A stretch of 64,000 nucleotides of DNA from Siphonodentalium dalli (GCA_032622095.1 CP136061.1:173729107-173793106); one strand, 5' to 3'; positions 36,789 to 48,838 are shown, counted from the stretch's first letter. The notes: generated from the letters alone by a model not told the origin. Translations and numbers: made by a program.

Positions 36789-37375
36789 TTTTGCACTTGT
36801 CCGTCTGGGGCGTCCAACCGCGTGTCTAGCCGTGCGTCCATCTGTCCAATGACTGTTCATGTCATAACTTGAGCAGTATTGCTCAGATCTAAATAAAATT
36901 TGGTATGGATGTTCACTAGTATGAGGACACTCAATAGAGGGTTCCATTGTTTTGTTCGGATTTTCCGTTCTAGAGTTATTCATCTTTGTTTATCTGAAAT
37001 ATCCCCGGATCTCAATGAAATTTTGTATGTGTGTTCACTACTATGAGGACATTCAGTAGAGTGTTCAATCGTTTTGTTTGGGTTTTCCATTCTAGAATTA
37101 TTCATCTATGATTATCTGGAAATGTTGGCTTTTTTGTCTGTCCGATGTATTTTTCAGGCCATAACTTGAAAAGTAATGCTCGGATCTCAATGAAATTTGG
37201 TATGGATGTTCACTACGAGGATATTCAATGGCATGTTCAATCGTTTGGTATAGGTTTTTCGTTCCATAGTTATTCATCTTTGTTTATTTGAAAACGCTGA
37301 TGTTTGGGTCGATGTGTCTGAGTATATCAGTCATAAGTTATAGATATCCCCACACTAGGCGGTATGCAACAATGG
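36789..37375 (+). mobile_element. Family-2 Helentron-like repeat, truncated at both ends
   Basis: A GTCC-rich start ('cttgtccgtctggggcgtcc') is followed by three 174-bp-type units ('ataacttgagcagtattgct', 'atttggtatggatgttcact', 'tagagttattcatctttgtt'). It ends in 'cccacactaggcggtatgca' without the normal 3' hairpin. Confidence 0.65.
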
Positions 37376-38381
37376 GGTTAGGGTTGCCACGACTATGAGT
37401 TTTCATAATCGACCGCTATAGTCGATGGTTAGTCGATTAATCGTTTATATATGTGGTCTATATTGCACCCAGGTAAAGACGTGATCAAATCGAAATAACA
37501 ATGACTACAATACATCCAGTCTGAACACAGTTATAAACTGTCAATCAGCAGGCTTGTCATTCTGAGGCACCCACCCGTCATCGGCCACCTAAACTCAAAT
37601 TTTCGCAGCAGGTAAACGCCCTGCCCTCCTCATCGCTATTCCCGCGGACGGGAATTGTTTTAAAAATCTGTCCAGCCAATCAATGTTACCCGTGAACATG
37701 TATAGCGGTCACGGCGCCAAAACATGCGGAATTGTCGCATACTTATTGAAAACGTTCTATAGTTATGTTTGCAGAAAATCCCATTGTGTACCGATTGCGT
37801 CACCTGACACATTATTTTAGTTCTGTTATTCAAAGTGCATGCAACGCATCGTGCAGCACGGTAATGGGGTGAGGGGGTATATACGTTACCAAGTTGGAGA
37901 ATGTAATGTATGTAGCACTAATAAGTGATGACACCAACTTGTTATTAACTGTCTAGTAACACTGAACATTCCATGTCCCGCGAACTTTGTGACTTTGTCA
38001 ATTATTATCAATAACGGTGAACGTTTTACAGTATGAAATTTGAAAAATAAAAAATATATAGATGATTCCCATGCACGTCGTCCATTTTGGATATGTTGAT
38101 CGCTAATTATAAATCCATAGGAAGATAGCTTTACATTTAAACATAATATATAAACAATGGCAAGTCTGAAACACGAAATCAAAGGCACACCGAACCCTTT
38201 GAAGATGACCGCCAAACGTTGGCTGCGTTATCAAAGGAAGCCGCATCAGAAGTGGCTACAGTAGGCTACAGGCTGTCGGGTGGTAAATTGTGCTACATAC
38301 ACTGTTAACTTTTATGTCTAGGCATGGTATTTGCGCACAGTACTGCTTAAATACACAACCATAGCCCACAGCACCCCCCCC
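37376..38381. other. MDN1: Unassigned MDN1 intron sequence
   Basis: It begins with 'agggttgccacgactatgag' and short 'atcgacc/agtcgat/agtcgatta' inverted motifs, reminiscent of hAT-type ends, but no partner end was found. The rest shows nothing recognisable. Confidence 0.35.
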
Positions 38382-39450
38382 CCATGGATTGGCGTCCGTC
38401 GTGCATGTGTGCGTAAACAATTTCCTTTCCCACGGGCTACAGGTCATACCTTTGGTCTGATCTTTATGAAATTTGTCATGAATGTTGACATGTAGATGGG
38501 AACGAGTCATTTTGGGGTCGTTCGGCCCAAAAATCATGGTCGCCAGCGGCCATTTGGGATTTCAAAATTCAATCCATTGGCGCGGGATACAGGTCATACT
38601 GCTTGTCTGATCATCATGAAATTTGTCATGGATGTTAATATTGACATTTAGATGGGAACGAGTCATTTTTGGGTCGTTCGGCCAAAAAACATGGCCGCCA
38701 GCAGCCATCTTGGATTTTACTCTTTGCATGACTAAATCCTTTGGCACAGGCTACAGGTCGTAGCTTTGGTCAGATCTTCATGAAATTTGTCATGGATGTT
38801 AACAATGACATGTAGATGGGAACGAGTCATTTTGGGGTCATTCGGCTAAAAACGATGGCCGCAAGGAGCCAACTACAGGTAGTAGCTTTGGTCAGATCTT
38901 CATGAAATTTGTCATGGATGTTAACAATGACATGTTTTGGGGTCATTCGGCAAAAAAACATGGCCACCAGCGGCGATTTTGGATTTCAAAATACAATCCA
39001 TTGGCGCGGGCTACGGGTCATACTGCTCGTATGGCACAGGCTACAGGTCGTAGCTTTGGTCAGATTTTCATGAAATTTGTTACGGATGTTAACAATGACA
39101 TGAGATGGGAATTAGTCATTTTGGGGTCATTTGGCCGAAAAACATGGCTGCCAGCAGCCATCTTGGATTTTACTCTTTGCATGACTAAATCCTTTGACAC
39201 AGGCTACAGATCGTATCTTTTGTCAGATCATCATGAAATTTGTACTGGATGTTAATAATGACATGTAAATGGGAACGAGTCTTTTTGGGGTCATTCGGCA
39301 AAAAAACTTGGCTGCCAGCGGCCATGTTAGATTTTACTCTTTGCATAACTAGGCCTTTCAACTTTCCACATTCCTAATCACTCCATTGACTTTAACACAT
39401 GAAATTATTCCCTTTCCAAGTTGAGCTACAGTGCCATTTACACTTTCATT
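38382..39450 (+). mobile_element. Family-1 element I, 5'-truncated
   Basis: It starts at 'ccatggattggcgtccgtcg', lacking the hairpin, and has about six monomers, two of them with internal deletions. The 3' end is slightly altered (AGTGCCATTTACACT), which weakens the terminal hairpin. Confidence 0.72.
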
Positions 39451-39883
39451 ATTGTGACCATGGAATCCGATTTAAATGAAAAACATACAATGATGTAAAC
39501 TCGAAGCTGTCTGAATTGACCAATCATTTAACTTATTTTCTCAAAAAAGAAAAAACCCACAAAACAATAATTTCAATCGAAGACTAATTAATGCATGTCA
39601 GTTGCATATTGATCATTTGATATCTTTGAAGTATGGAAATATACATGGTATATCACCCTCAACATTGCTTCAACTGCACGTAATGTCAGTCAGGGTCATG
39701 TATCGTGAAGTGTTGCTCAATCGGCAATTGGCCATTTGTTATTGTATTTTATGTTTACATGTAGGTCACATTATGTGTATGTTTCTATAGATCTTTTCGA
39801 CAGCATCATAGATACCAATATGGCCCTTCCCAGAAATCTGGGCCGCGCATGCGCCACACAACGTAAGGTTAGAAAATGTAAAC

Positions 39884-40196
39884 ATGGCAATGCTTGCCTT
39901 ACGTAAACGGATTACCGACCCACAGCAAAACATCAAAATGCATGTCTTTGCAACATTTCTCAGTCTAACCATGGTATCGTCATGTTGTGCTCAGAACTGT
40001 TATAATCGTCTTCCAAAACCTGGCGACAAACCTGATTTTAGAAAAGTTAAATTATTTAGAATTCCATACGGACAAAACGATGTGGATCGCACCAGACGAG
40101 AAAGTTGGATTGTTGCGATCAACAGATTTGATCCGAAAAGTCATCGACCTGACAAATTATGGGAACCGAAGGGAGTCATTTGTGTGAGGATCATTT
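39884..40196 (+). pseudogene. THAP-domain protein, N-terminal fragment
   Basis: The open frame from ATG 39884 (39929 or 39971 are possible starts) contains a THAP zinc finger: SCCAQNC (first cysteine pair), LFRIP, RRESWIVAINR (conserved Trp) and LWEPKG. The expected end of the finger, SHLCEDHF with the last Cys and His, is present at 40173-40196 but in the +1 frame, so a one-base change lies near 40162-40172. Directly after CEDHF the family-1 element J begins (40199). THAP fingers bind DNA and occur in host regulators and in P-element-type transposases. The inverted flanks favour a transposon origin. Confidence 0.78.
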
Positions 40197-40198
40197 TT

Positions 40199-42040
40199 AG
40201 CTCAACTTACTTTGTAAGTTTGAGATATTGCCATGGTTTGGTGTCCGTCGTCCGTGTGTGCGTGTGCGCGTGTGTCCATCAACAATTTCCTTTGGCGCGG
40301 GCTACAGGTCGTACCTTTAGTCTAATCTTTATGAAATTTGTCATGAATGTTGACATTGACATGTAGATGGGAACGAGTCATTTTGGGGTCATTCGGTCAA
40401 AAAACATGGCCGCTGGCAGCCATCTTGGATTTCAAAATTCAATCCATTGGCGCGGGCTACAGGTCGTACTGTTCATTTGATCATCATGAAATTTGTCATG
40501 GATGTTAATATTGACATGTAGATGGGAACGAGTGATTTTGGGGTTGTTCGGCCAAAAAACATGGCCGCCAGCAGCCATCTTGGATTTTACTCTTTGCATG
40601 ACTAAATCCTTTGGCGCGGGCTACAGGTCGTAGCTTTGGTCGGAACTTTATTAAATTTGTCATGGATGTTAACAATGAGATGTAGATGGGAACAAGTCAT
40701 TTTTGAGTCGTTCGGCCCAAAAAACATGGCCGCCAGCAGCCATCTTGGATTTTACTCTTTGCATGACTAAATTCTTTGGCGCGGGCTACAGGTCGTACCT
40801 TTGGTCTGATCTTTATGAAATTTGTCATGAATGTTGACATTGACATGTAGATGGGAACGAGTCATTTTGGGGTCATTCGGTCAAAAAACATGGATGCTGG
40901 TGGCCATCTTGGATTTCAAAATTCAATCCATTGGCGCGGGCTACAGGTCGTACTGTTTGTCTGATCATCATGAAATTTGTCATGGATCTTAATATTGACA
41001 TGTAGATGGGAACGAGTGATTGTGGGGTCATTCGGCCAAAAACATGGCCACCAGCAGCCATCTTGGATTTTACTCTTTGCATGACTAAATCCTTTGGCCG
41101 CAGGTCGTAGCTTTTGTCGGAACTTCATGACATTTGTCATGGATGTTAACAATGACATGTAGATGGGAACGAAACATTTTGGGGTCTTTCGGCCAAAAAA
41201 CATGGCTGCCAGCAGCCATCTTAGATTTTACTCTTTGCCTGATTAAATCCTTTGGTGCGGGCTACAGGTCGTACCTTTTGTCTAATCTTCATAACATTTG
41301 TCATGATGTTAATATTGACATGTTGATGGGAACTAGTCACTTTGCGGTCATTCGGCCAAAAATCATGGCCGCCAGCAGCCATCTTGGATTTTGTTAATAT
41401 TGACATGTAGATGGGAACGAGTCATTTTGGGGTTGTTCAGACAAAAAACATGGCCACCAGCAGGCATCTTGGATTTTACTCTATACATGACTAAATCCTT
41501 TGGCGCGGGCTACAGGTCGTAGCGCTGATCGGATCTTCATGAAATTTGTCATGGATGTTAACAATGACATGTAGATGGGATTTGTAAAGGCTGTTGACAT
41601 TGACATGTAGATGGGGAACGAGTCATTTTTGGGTCGTTTGGCTAAGAAACATGGCCGCCAGCAGCCATATTGGATTTCACTCTTTGCATGACTAAATCCT
41701 TTGGCACAGGCTACAGGTCGTACCTTTGGTCAGATCATTATGAGATTTGTAAAGGCTGTAGATGGGAACAAGTCATTTTGGGGTAATTCGGAAAAAAACA
41801 TGGCTGCCAGTGGCCATTTTATAATTTACTCTTTGCATCACTAAATCCTTTGACACACCATAATCACCACATCCCTGATTCGATCATTATGAAACCTGTC
41901 ATGAATGTTGATATTGACATGTACATCTTGTCTTACTTAGACATTTCAATTATAGCACCTTTCCTATTCCTCCATTTACTGTCAACTATTAAATTATTCC
42001 CCTACCTAAGTTGAGCTACAGTGTCATTGACACTTTCATT
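40199..42040 (+). mobile_element. Family-1 element J, complete, inserted at the end of the THAP finger
   Basis: The 5' hairpin starts at 40199 (with 'gagatattgcc' instead of gagctattgcc), followed by a GTCCGTGTG run and about ten monomers. The 3' end AAGTTGAGCT-AC-AGTGTCATTGACACT-TTCATT finishes at 42040. Confidence 0.8.
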
Positions 42041-42588
42041 TAAAAGGTTTGTGAAATAATCAGTCTAAACTTTACCACAGCTACTGGAATTGTCTCAGAT
42101 CTCCCATTTTCGTGCATAATCTATTTTGTTTACAAGTTACATCCTCAATCGACAGACGACCATTCAATGCGTTCATACTGAGATATACCATTTATCATAT
42201 TAATTAATGTTCATTCAGCGCATTAACAACAAAATATTTATATTATCTGGCTGCATAGGGCTTCTCATCTTTGTTATTATTGCCACCTCAATTTAGCAGT
42301 CACCACTAAATTAAAACTGCCTGATTCACCAGGAATCACAATTGCCTTGTGAAATCTATTTGTGTTACACGGAAAAATATAATTTATATTTTAATAGGTA
42401 ATTCAAATATGGATGATGATTGTTAATCACACAATCTAGGAGAAATATACACATTATTTTAAATCAAGCTTCTCGAAGGCATGCAAGGCAGTAACATGAT
42501 CGTAATTTTCAAATATCCAAATCAAAATTATTCACTTGACCAACTCCTTAAAATGATACTGCAAAGTGAAAACATCAGCAAAGCAATG

Positions 42589-42734
42589 AATTCGAGGTTA
42601 GGCCATTTTGTCACATCGTCTATCCACAAATTTATGTCAACTTTTTTCTCAGGCAAATTGGGATCATCCTCACTTAAATTGTCGATGTATCACCTCCGTT
42701 CTATGTCCTGTAGAGTTTTTGCATACTCGCTCAT
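42589..42734 (-). pseudogene. Degraded ORF start, possibly of a THAP-associated YqaJ/SWIM-type protein
   Basis: The minus strand from ATG 42734 reads MSEYAKTLQDIERR, one in-frame TGA, then YIDNLSEDDPNLPEKK and INLWIDDVTKWPNLEF. The W.DD.(T/S)KWP...F pattern resembles the opening of a large repetitive invertebrate family that often carries THAP, SWIM and YqaJ-like exonuclease domains. That link is from memory and tentative. After KWPNLEF the frame loses similarity. It lies just inside the right inverted end of the 39786-42899 element. Confidence 0.4.
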
Positions 42735-43409
42735 ATTCCGATGTTTTAATGTCCAAAACTATGCAGAAAATCAAATGAAATTAAGACCTTTGTGTCCACA
42801 GTCACAATGTAAACAATGTTTTCTTACCTTACGTGGTTCGTGCATGCGCTGAATTAAAGGTCATCGCTAGGCAATCAGAGGTCATCGAAAAGGTCTATAC
42901 TGCATAGATGCATTGCTAACTGGCAACTTTAGGTTGAGAATACTATGGCATGGCAGCCGATGATGTATGATGATGTGTGTGGTTTAAATTATCCAACTTC
43001 GTGACAAAATAAGTACCGATGCTGATAGATCGTATTGCCGTCTGAATTGGTCATGGCAAGTTGCAACTCGGGCTTGCTGCTATGTGACTATTGTCACCAT
43101 ATACAAACCATTTATTTAGCAATAACAAACAATGGTTCAAATTGGGTATTGTTAAAGCTGTAACTAACATCTAAATCAAGTTATCCATTGCTTATACACA
43201 TGTATCTAGTCTACTAATTTGAGTCCCACCTAGTACACTCAGCACCGGTACCGTGAAAATTGTCCAAGTACCGATGGTTCCAGTACTGGTACCATTGAGA
43301 AGCCTGGTTGGTCAAGAGAAGAATGTTCAAACCAAGATGCATGCATATTAATAATAACTGCCTTTGTATTGATTATTTATATTATTTGACCTTCACATTT
43401 CTGTTGCAG

Positions 43410-43517
43410 GTTTGCAGCGCAGACTATTAGCCACATAGTATATATGGATATCGATCAGAAGAAATCATTCTTGGATAAACTATTTGATGAGAGTGAACAG
43501 ATAGTACTCACTCTCAG
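43410..43517 (+). CDS. MDN1: MDN1 exon
   Basis: The acceptor 'ctgttgcag' is followed by FAAQTISHIVYMDIDQKK, SFLDKLF and QIVLTL, with the donor 'ctctcag|gtttgt'. It aligns with human midasin YTANCLALVTCMNEEHKLSFLKKIF (from memory; the SFL.K(L/I)F core agrees). 108 bp, no stops. Confidence 0.85.
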
Positions 43518-43559
43518 GTTTGTGCTGGTATAAAGGCCTAAACTAATATGCAGTATTTA

Positions 43560-44030
43560 ACCGCACACACAATTTACTAATTAGCTTGGTTGACATAGTT
43601 AACACAACATAACTCTGCATCCATTGTCCATTGTCTGAACTAAAGTTGGTATGTGTATTTCCCAGTTAAAAATTCTAGACTCTGTCCAATTATTTTTACA
43701 TGAGTTAGGGCCCTTTTTTCGACTTAGAATTTAACAGTCTGTTAACATTTTTGTTTTCCGACCGATAACACCAAGTTTGATTATTTGATCTGACACAAAG
43801 TTGGTATGTGTATTTTCTAGACTCTGGCTGATATGTGAAACGCTACGACACTTTAGCTCTGTGACCTGCCCTCCCATATAATAACGACGTCCAAAGCAGA
43901 AAGATGGCAAGGTTTATAGTCCGGGAACCAGCCAAGTGTATTTCCCAGCTAAAAAATACAGGCCAAGTTCGAATATGGGTTCTGTCCAATTATTTTTACA
44001 TGAGTTAAGGCCCTCTTTTGTCCATCGCTG
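43560..44030 (+). repeat. Degenerate unit repeat related to family 3
   Basis: Direct repeats of 'aaagttggtatgtgtatttc' (about 43643 and 43797, then 'ccaagtgtatttcccagc' near 43932) and of 'attatttttacatgagtta' (43690 and 43988) alternate with 'caggccaagttcgaatatgg'. No termini were identified. Confidence 0.5.
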
Positions 44031-44686
44031 CGCTCTGGTATATATGTTACTGAAACCTGGTATCCAGGCCTGGACACTTAAAATAAAAAAAGAAATTTAA
44101 ATAAAAAAAACAACAACTGGCTATTTCAGGATCAAAGGATATAAAATGTTTGAAGAAATAATTTTGTCACTTGGAAAAAAATTTATTTTATAAATCTAAA
44201 AAAAATTTAGTTCTCAAATAAAAAAAAATTCTGGTCATTTCAGGGTCAAATGATATCAAATGAGTGAAATTTGTTTTAGTCATACATGATTGGGGGGGGG
44301 GGCATGGGGGGAATATTCAGGGTTTGGGGGAAGATATCCAGGGGGGGGGGGGGATATTACACTGGTTTTGAATTGATGTGGAATTCACCACTAGTGATGT
44401 CGGAAGTTGTTATTTACCGCGCACAAAAATTGTTTTTTTCAAATTGTTTGTTTTATTTTGAAGAAATGATATCTTTAATTGTTAATCCACCTTTCACAAA
44501 AATAGATGACGACATGTTTTATTTAGTAGATAATTCTGATATACAGACAAAAACGTGAAACATATCTATCTTATAATTTCGGCGAGCAAGATTATGAAAT
44601 ATTTGATTCGATATTTGATTTATTTTCAAATTTTTTGAGAGCTATTTGATTTGATTCGATCAAAAACCCACTATTCGCAAGGGCCT

Positions 44687-45082
44687 ACCCTACAGACCAG
44701 TTGCCTCGATGATCAACACCAAACTTCATATGGATCTTAAGAGTGACCTCTAAATGGGAGCTTACCATTTTTTCCGAATTCCGAAAACATGGCTTCCAGT
44801 GTCCATCTTGGATGTTACTCTTTGTATGACTAAATACTTTAACACACCCTACGGTTACCGACAACCGTCTTGGATTGGAAATTTGCATTTTTCATCCAAT
44901 TTATATCAGACTTCATATGTTTCTTCGGGTTGAACCTGTTGGATATTTTTATTCCAGAAAAAGCCAACCTCCTATGAAAACCATCTATTACTTAAACGTT
45001 TAAACTTTCCTCGTGCCTAGACGTGCCATTGACAAGTTATCGCCTCTTCAAATTGAACTACAGTGTCATTGATACTTTCATT
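44687..45082 (+). repeat. Decayed family-1 copy K
   Basis: 'cttcatatggatcttaagag', 'acatggcttccagtgtccat' and 'actctttgtatgactaaata' mark two old monomers. A diverged 3' end, AAATTGAACT-AC-AGTGTCATTGATACT-TTCATT, finishes at 45082. Confidence 0.65.
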
Positions 45083-45301
45083 CAACCTTGAAAATCATTA
45101 TTTTTTAGTTTTCAAATTTATAAATTGAGCAATAGTTGAAATAAAATTTTCTTGAAATCATTTTTACCAGATTTAGATATTTTTATTCCTGAAAAGCCAA
45201 CCTCCTATGAAAACCTTCTTTTTTAGGCAGACGTGTGGTCGGAGACTTTTTGTTTTCCTAAACTCAGTCTTTGAATAAAGTGGTAATTTTATCTATTCCA
45301 G

Positions 45302-45473
45302 ATATTCTGATGACCTATTAGGAAATAGTCCAACAGCAATCCACTATGTACCACATGAATCTGTGAAACAAGTCAGCCATACTTTACAGACTGTCCTTTG
45401 TTCTGATTTGGGGGACAGAATGATCTGTTCTGATGGTATTCTTCTACCTAAGGTCATAGCCAACACAAATCAG
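45302..45473 (+). CDS. MDN1: MDN1 exon
   Basis: The acceptor 'tctattccag' is followed by YSDDLLGNSPTAIHYVP, then VCSDLGDR-type sequence (TVLCSDLGDRMICSDG, ILLPKVIANTNQ), and the donor 'caaatcag|gtatga'. The frame is open through 57 codons. The segment links the N-terminal helices to the first AAA module; human midasin has VCGVVLPG here (from memory), a weak match. Phase continuity with both neighbours supports it. Confidence 0.78.
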
Positions 45474-45477
45474 GTAT

Positions 45478-47306
45478 GAGTTCATCCGTCCATCTGTCTG
45501 TCCATCCGATATCTGTTCATGTCATAACTTGAACAGTAGTGCTCGGATCTCAATGAAATTTGTTTTGGATGTTCACTACTATGAGGACATTCAATAGAGG
45601 TTTCCCTCTTTTTGTTAGGATTTTCCATTCTAGAGTTATTCATCTTTGTTTATCTGGAAATGCTGGCTTTTTGGTCAGTCTGATGTCGGTTCATGTCATA
45701 ACTTCAACAGTTGTACTCTGATCTATGAAATTTTGTATGGATCTTCACTACTTTGAGGACATTCAATAGAGGGTTTAATATTTTTGTTTTGGTTTTTCAT
45801 TCTGGAGTATTCATCTTTATTTATCTGGAAATGTTGGCTTTTTGGTCCATTCTGATATCTGTTAACTCTTTCAACATCGAAGCCCGCTTTAGCGGGCACG
45901 ACGTATTTGACATTAAACACCGCAGCCCGCTTTAGCGGGGCAGAGAATAATTTTCGGGAATAACGGGCAATAATATCAGGTTTGCAGGGATATGTTAATG
46001 ATTTTATTGACTGGCGACTTAGATATCATTTGGGTGATATTCTGTATCAGTACTAATTTACTGTTAAACAGGTAGACCTGACAAATACGGCCAAAATGAG
46101 ATGTTCCCGGCCTAAATATATACAGCAGATGTATGACGTCACAATTACTATTGTGGGGTTTCCCTGGGATTCCCCAAAAATGCTGACGAAAACAATGCTG
46201 ACATGTGTGTTTTTTTTAATCAGATACACATTTACGAATGATTAAGTTTGTTATTGTTTATGACAAACACATTGCGATAACACATGTTTATGAAATAAAG
46301 AAGATTGTTGCCCTTTCTAACGTTTTCTGTGCTAACCGTCTAGTGTCTCCTATTTTCGATGTAATGTTATGAAATTCACCGTGGCGTGCAATAGTGCGAC
46401 TTCAATAATAATAACTGTGAGTGCATGTTGTAAGCATGATATTGACATGCATAAACATTTTGGGAAAGCAATGAGATCATTGGCAGTTGTGTTTGGAAAG
46501 TTATTCATAATTGTTTAGTATTATTACAGTTGAATACACGTGGGCCTAAATCAATGAAAATGGGTCTATCTTGGTTAAATAACGCCTTCTTGGGCATACA
46601 CTTGGTCTGTTCTCATCATTATGAACTTTGTATGCCTTCTAATTTCATTCTTAATCACCACATTTGCTAAATTTATGACATGTGATGGACATAGTGCTAA
46701 CTATTTGAATGTGAGTTTGGTCAATATACTTTTGTGATGAAATATTGCAAATAAAGTTAACTGTAACAGTAAATATTGAGTTAAAATGTATTTACGCACC
46801 TGGTACATATGGCATGCGTTACCATGGTGATATAATCACAATTATATGACATCATCCATCGGCAGTTAGTGCAAATTGATGGGCATTTGTCACTGGTCAT
46901 GACAATATATGGGAGTTCATACCTACCACATCTATAAATACTAGTATGAATGCCCCACATTTGAGACAATGAATTTCCATATAAACTGATGCAAACCCAG
47001 TGTCCTGGACAAATTGACATCTGTAAATGTGGTGGCGAAAGAGTTAAGGTTCTAACTTGAACAGTAATTGTCGGATCTCAATGAAATTTGGTATGGATGA
47101 TCACCACTATGAGGACATTCTATGGCGTGTTCAATCATTTTGTTTAGGTTTTTCATTCTTTAGTAATTCATCTTTGTTGATATGAAAATGCTGATCTGTC
47201 GAATTATATCAGTCATAGGTTAGAGGTATGGTATGCCCACACTAGGGAGATTGCCACAAGGGGTTATGCACCAGACTACAGTTCATCTCTTGTATTTTGA
47301 ATTCAT
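45478..47306 (+). mobile_element. Family-2 repeat, interrupted by a TTAA element
   Basis: A GTCC-type start ('catccgtccatctgtctgtc') begins within 5 bases of the preceding splice donor. 174-bp-type units run to 45861, resume at 47048 after the TTAA-flanked insert, and end near 'ggttatgcaccagactacagttcatctcttg'. The 5' hairpin ATACCCCC is missing. Confidence 0.7.
45862..47047. mobile_element. Non-autonomous piggyBac-type (TTAA) element
   Basis: The 1.19-kb segment is bounded by TTAA at both sides. Ends are TTAACTCTTTCAAC on the left and TTAACTCTTTCGCC read inward from the right, nearly the termini of the piggyBac at 51448-57710. Two copies of AGCCCGCTTTAGCGGG lie near the left end (45880-45940). 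Removing the segment and one TTAA rejoins family-2 repeat sequence ('gatatctgttaaggttctaa' against 'gatgtctgttcatgtcataa'). No transposase is encoded. Confidence 0.8.
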
Positions 47307-47776
47307 ATAGGTTTTATTCAATCATCACATCCCAAACTAAGACATGTTTCGAAATCAAACCACATCAGAAAATGAATAAACCTCAGCAGAAAGCCACCTT
47401 GGTGGGGCATACTCTGTGTGGTGCACTTGTTTTAATGGTTTTTGGATGATAACTGAACTGTTCAGGTTTTTTTTTGGAAATTCAATTTAAATAGGCCAAC
47501 TGAGTTATTATGCCACATCCAGCAGTGCTCTTGTTCTAAAAAACAAAACAAAAGAAATATCATACACCAGTACTAACAAATGTTAATGTCATTTAATATC
47601 TTGTTTTGTCATGAGTCTTGCAATTTTATCTCATACAAATTAGCTGCTACCACCATTTCATATTTTCAGATGTTTACGCCTCATTCATTTGCACTGTTAA
47701 TGTAATGTGAGAGTCACTGTGGATAACCATTGACGAGTATCATACTGACAACTGAACACGATTTACATCATTTTAG

Positions 47777-47992
47777 GTTGCTAATAGTGACTGTGATCTT
47801 GTTAATGTTGGGTCATTGAGAAGTCACCTTAGGCGTTTGACTTTAGCCATGGCTTCTGGAAACCCTGTCTTAATACAAGGACCAGTGGGCTGCGGGAAGA
47901 CTTTGTTGGTTGAACACCTTGCAAGAATGACTGGTAGAGGCAGTGTCCCAACATTTAACAAGATACAACTGTGTGACCAGTCAGACAGAAAG
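47777..47992 (+). CDS. MDN1: MDN1 exon with Walker A of AAA module 1
   Basis: 72 codons run from the acceptor 'cattttag' to the donor 'agaaag|gttagt'. The exon reads LRRLTLAMASGNPVLIQGP, then GPVGCGKTLLVEHLARMTGR and KIQLCDQSDRK. GPVGCGKT is the ATP-binding P-loop. The equivalent human stretch is LLEGPIGCGKTSLVEYLA...QLGDQTDSK (from memory). The D-Q-(S/T)-D motif just after the P-loop region is characteristic of midasin modules. AAA1 of midasin belongs to the ring of six AAA units that couples ATP hydrolysis to release of assembly factors. The next exon (expected to begin with a ML.G-type sequence) was not found downstream. Confidence 0.93.
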
Positions 47993-48838
47993 GTTAGTAG
48001 TGCCATTGCAAAATTTCTCAGTGATCATGAGTATAAATGTCTTTAAAAACCTAAAAAAAAGTAAGTTTACCCAGATATTTTTGAGGATATCTATTTTATG
48101 GCCAAATTTCGTTGCACCCCACCCCCTAGCATTTTTCATTTCTTTATCAAAATGACGGGCATCATCTACTGGTCACGATAATGCTAATCTGCTAATTCAA
48201 GGGAAACTACTCGGAGCTCCTACATCTAATTTTCCTCCATCCTTCAGCATCTTTAGGCAAATGGACCACTGCAAATGTATTTCGTGTTATTGATATCTGC
48301 TAAACTCATATAATGACAATGAAGTGTGTGTGGAAGCACGACCAAACAACACTGGTTTTGTATATTTGTCCATTTTCACATACTTGAGAAAAATCTAATA
48401 ATTTGTCCCAAACTTTTCAAACTTACTAGGCCATTCTAGGTATCTTTTATCTGACAATTTTGTTTGGATCAACAATTATATAGCTTTAAAAACTTTGCCT
48501 GCGAACAGTTTATAGGCCCTGCATGTTCTCAATTAAAACTGTTTGCAAAGTTGATTTTTTTCTCTCATTCATCACATATGAAACACATTTTATTTTAATA
48601 TATTGAGTGAAAAGTGTTGACTATTCAATAAAGTAATGATGGGAAAGATAGAAAGAGTTTATCTCCACGCACAACACAGCAGAATGAGGTATTTCTTAAA
48701 GTCACACCATGTCAGCCTAATAATAAGTGAATAAATTAATTAATGCTCACTGACTTGCACATGCATAATCCTAATATATTTTCCACACTAAAATTTAAAA
48801 TACAAAGGTATGGTCGCGTAATTCATTCCACATGCTTT
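47993..48838 (+). other. MDN1: MDN1 intron, unassigned
   Basis: AT-rich with no exon or element recognised. It ends at the 5' terminus of a family-4 element. Confidence 0.45.

Larger units (their letters stand above)
39786..42899. mobile_element. Candidate TIR transposon carrying a THAP gene
   Basis: The left end reads TATAGATCTTTTCGA..., then GCGCATGC and ACGTAAGGTTAGAAAA. The right end on the minus strand reads TATAGACCTTTTCGA..., GCGCATGC and ACGTAAGGTAAGAAAA, in the same order over about 110 bp. Between them lie a THAP-domain fragment (+) and another degraded ORF (-), pointing toward each other. Family-1 element J occupies most of the interior. No clear target duplication was seen, so the exact ends are uncertain. 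Confidence 0.55.
9680..47992 (+). other. MDN1: MDN1 (midasin) gene, N-terminal part, gene span in window
   Basis: Five exons on the + strand join in frame across introns of 26.5, 7.0, 1.8 and 2.3 kb, and all use GT-AG splice sites. Together they encode about 231 residues of the N-terminal region of midasin, ending just after the first Walker A motif. Midasin is a nuclear dynein-like AAA ATPase that pulls assembly factors off pre-60S ribosomal particles. The family is about 5,000-5,600 residues long, so most of the gene lies outside. The first exons were not located, and no exon was recognised between 47993 and 64000. The introns contain practically all the transposons in the window. It is most likely a functional gene, since no stops or frameshifts are visible in the exons. 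Confidence 0.85.

Noticed and set aside
37376-37450. hAT element starting at 'agggttgccacgactatgag'
   Set aside because: The end is suggestive, but no inverted partner or target duplication was found in the following kilobase.
39987-40187. Second + strand ORF overlapping the THAP fragment
   Set aside because: It is a shadow frame; THAP residues (C..C, W, CEDHF) are in the other frames.
42481-42852. 123-codon + strand ORF
   Set aside because: The opposite strand encodes the MSEYAKTLQDIERR / KWPNLEF relic, and the + frame shows no family features.
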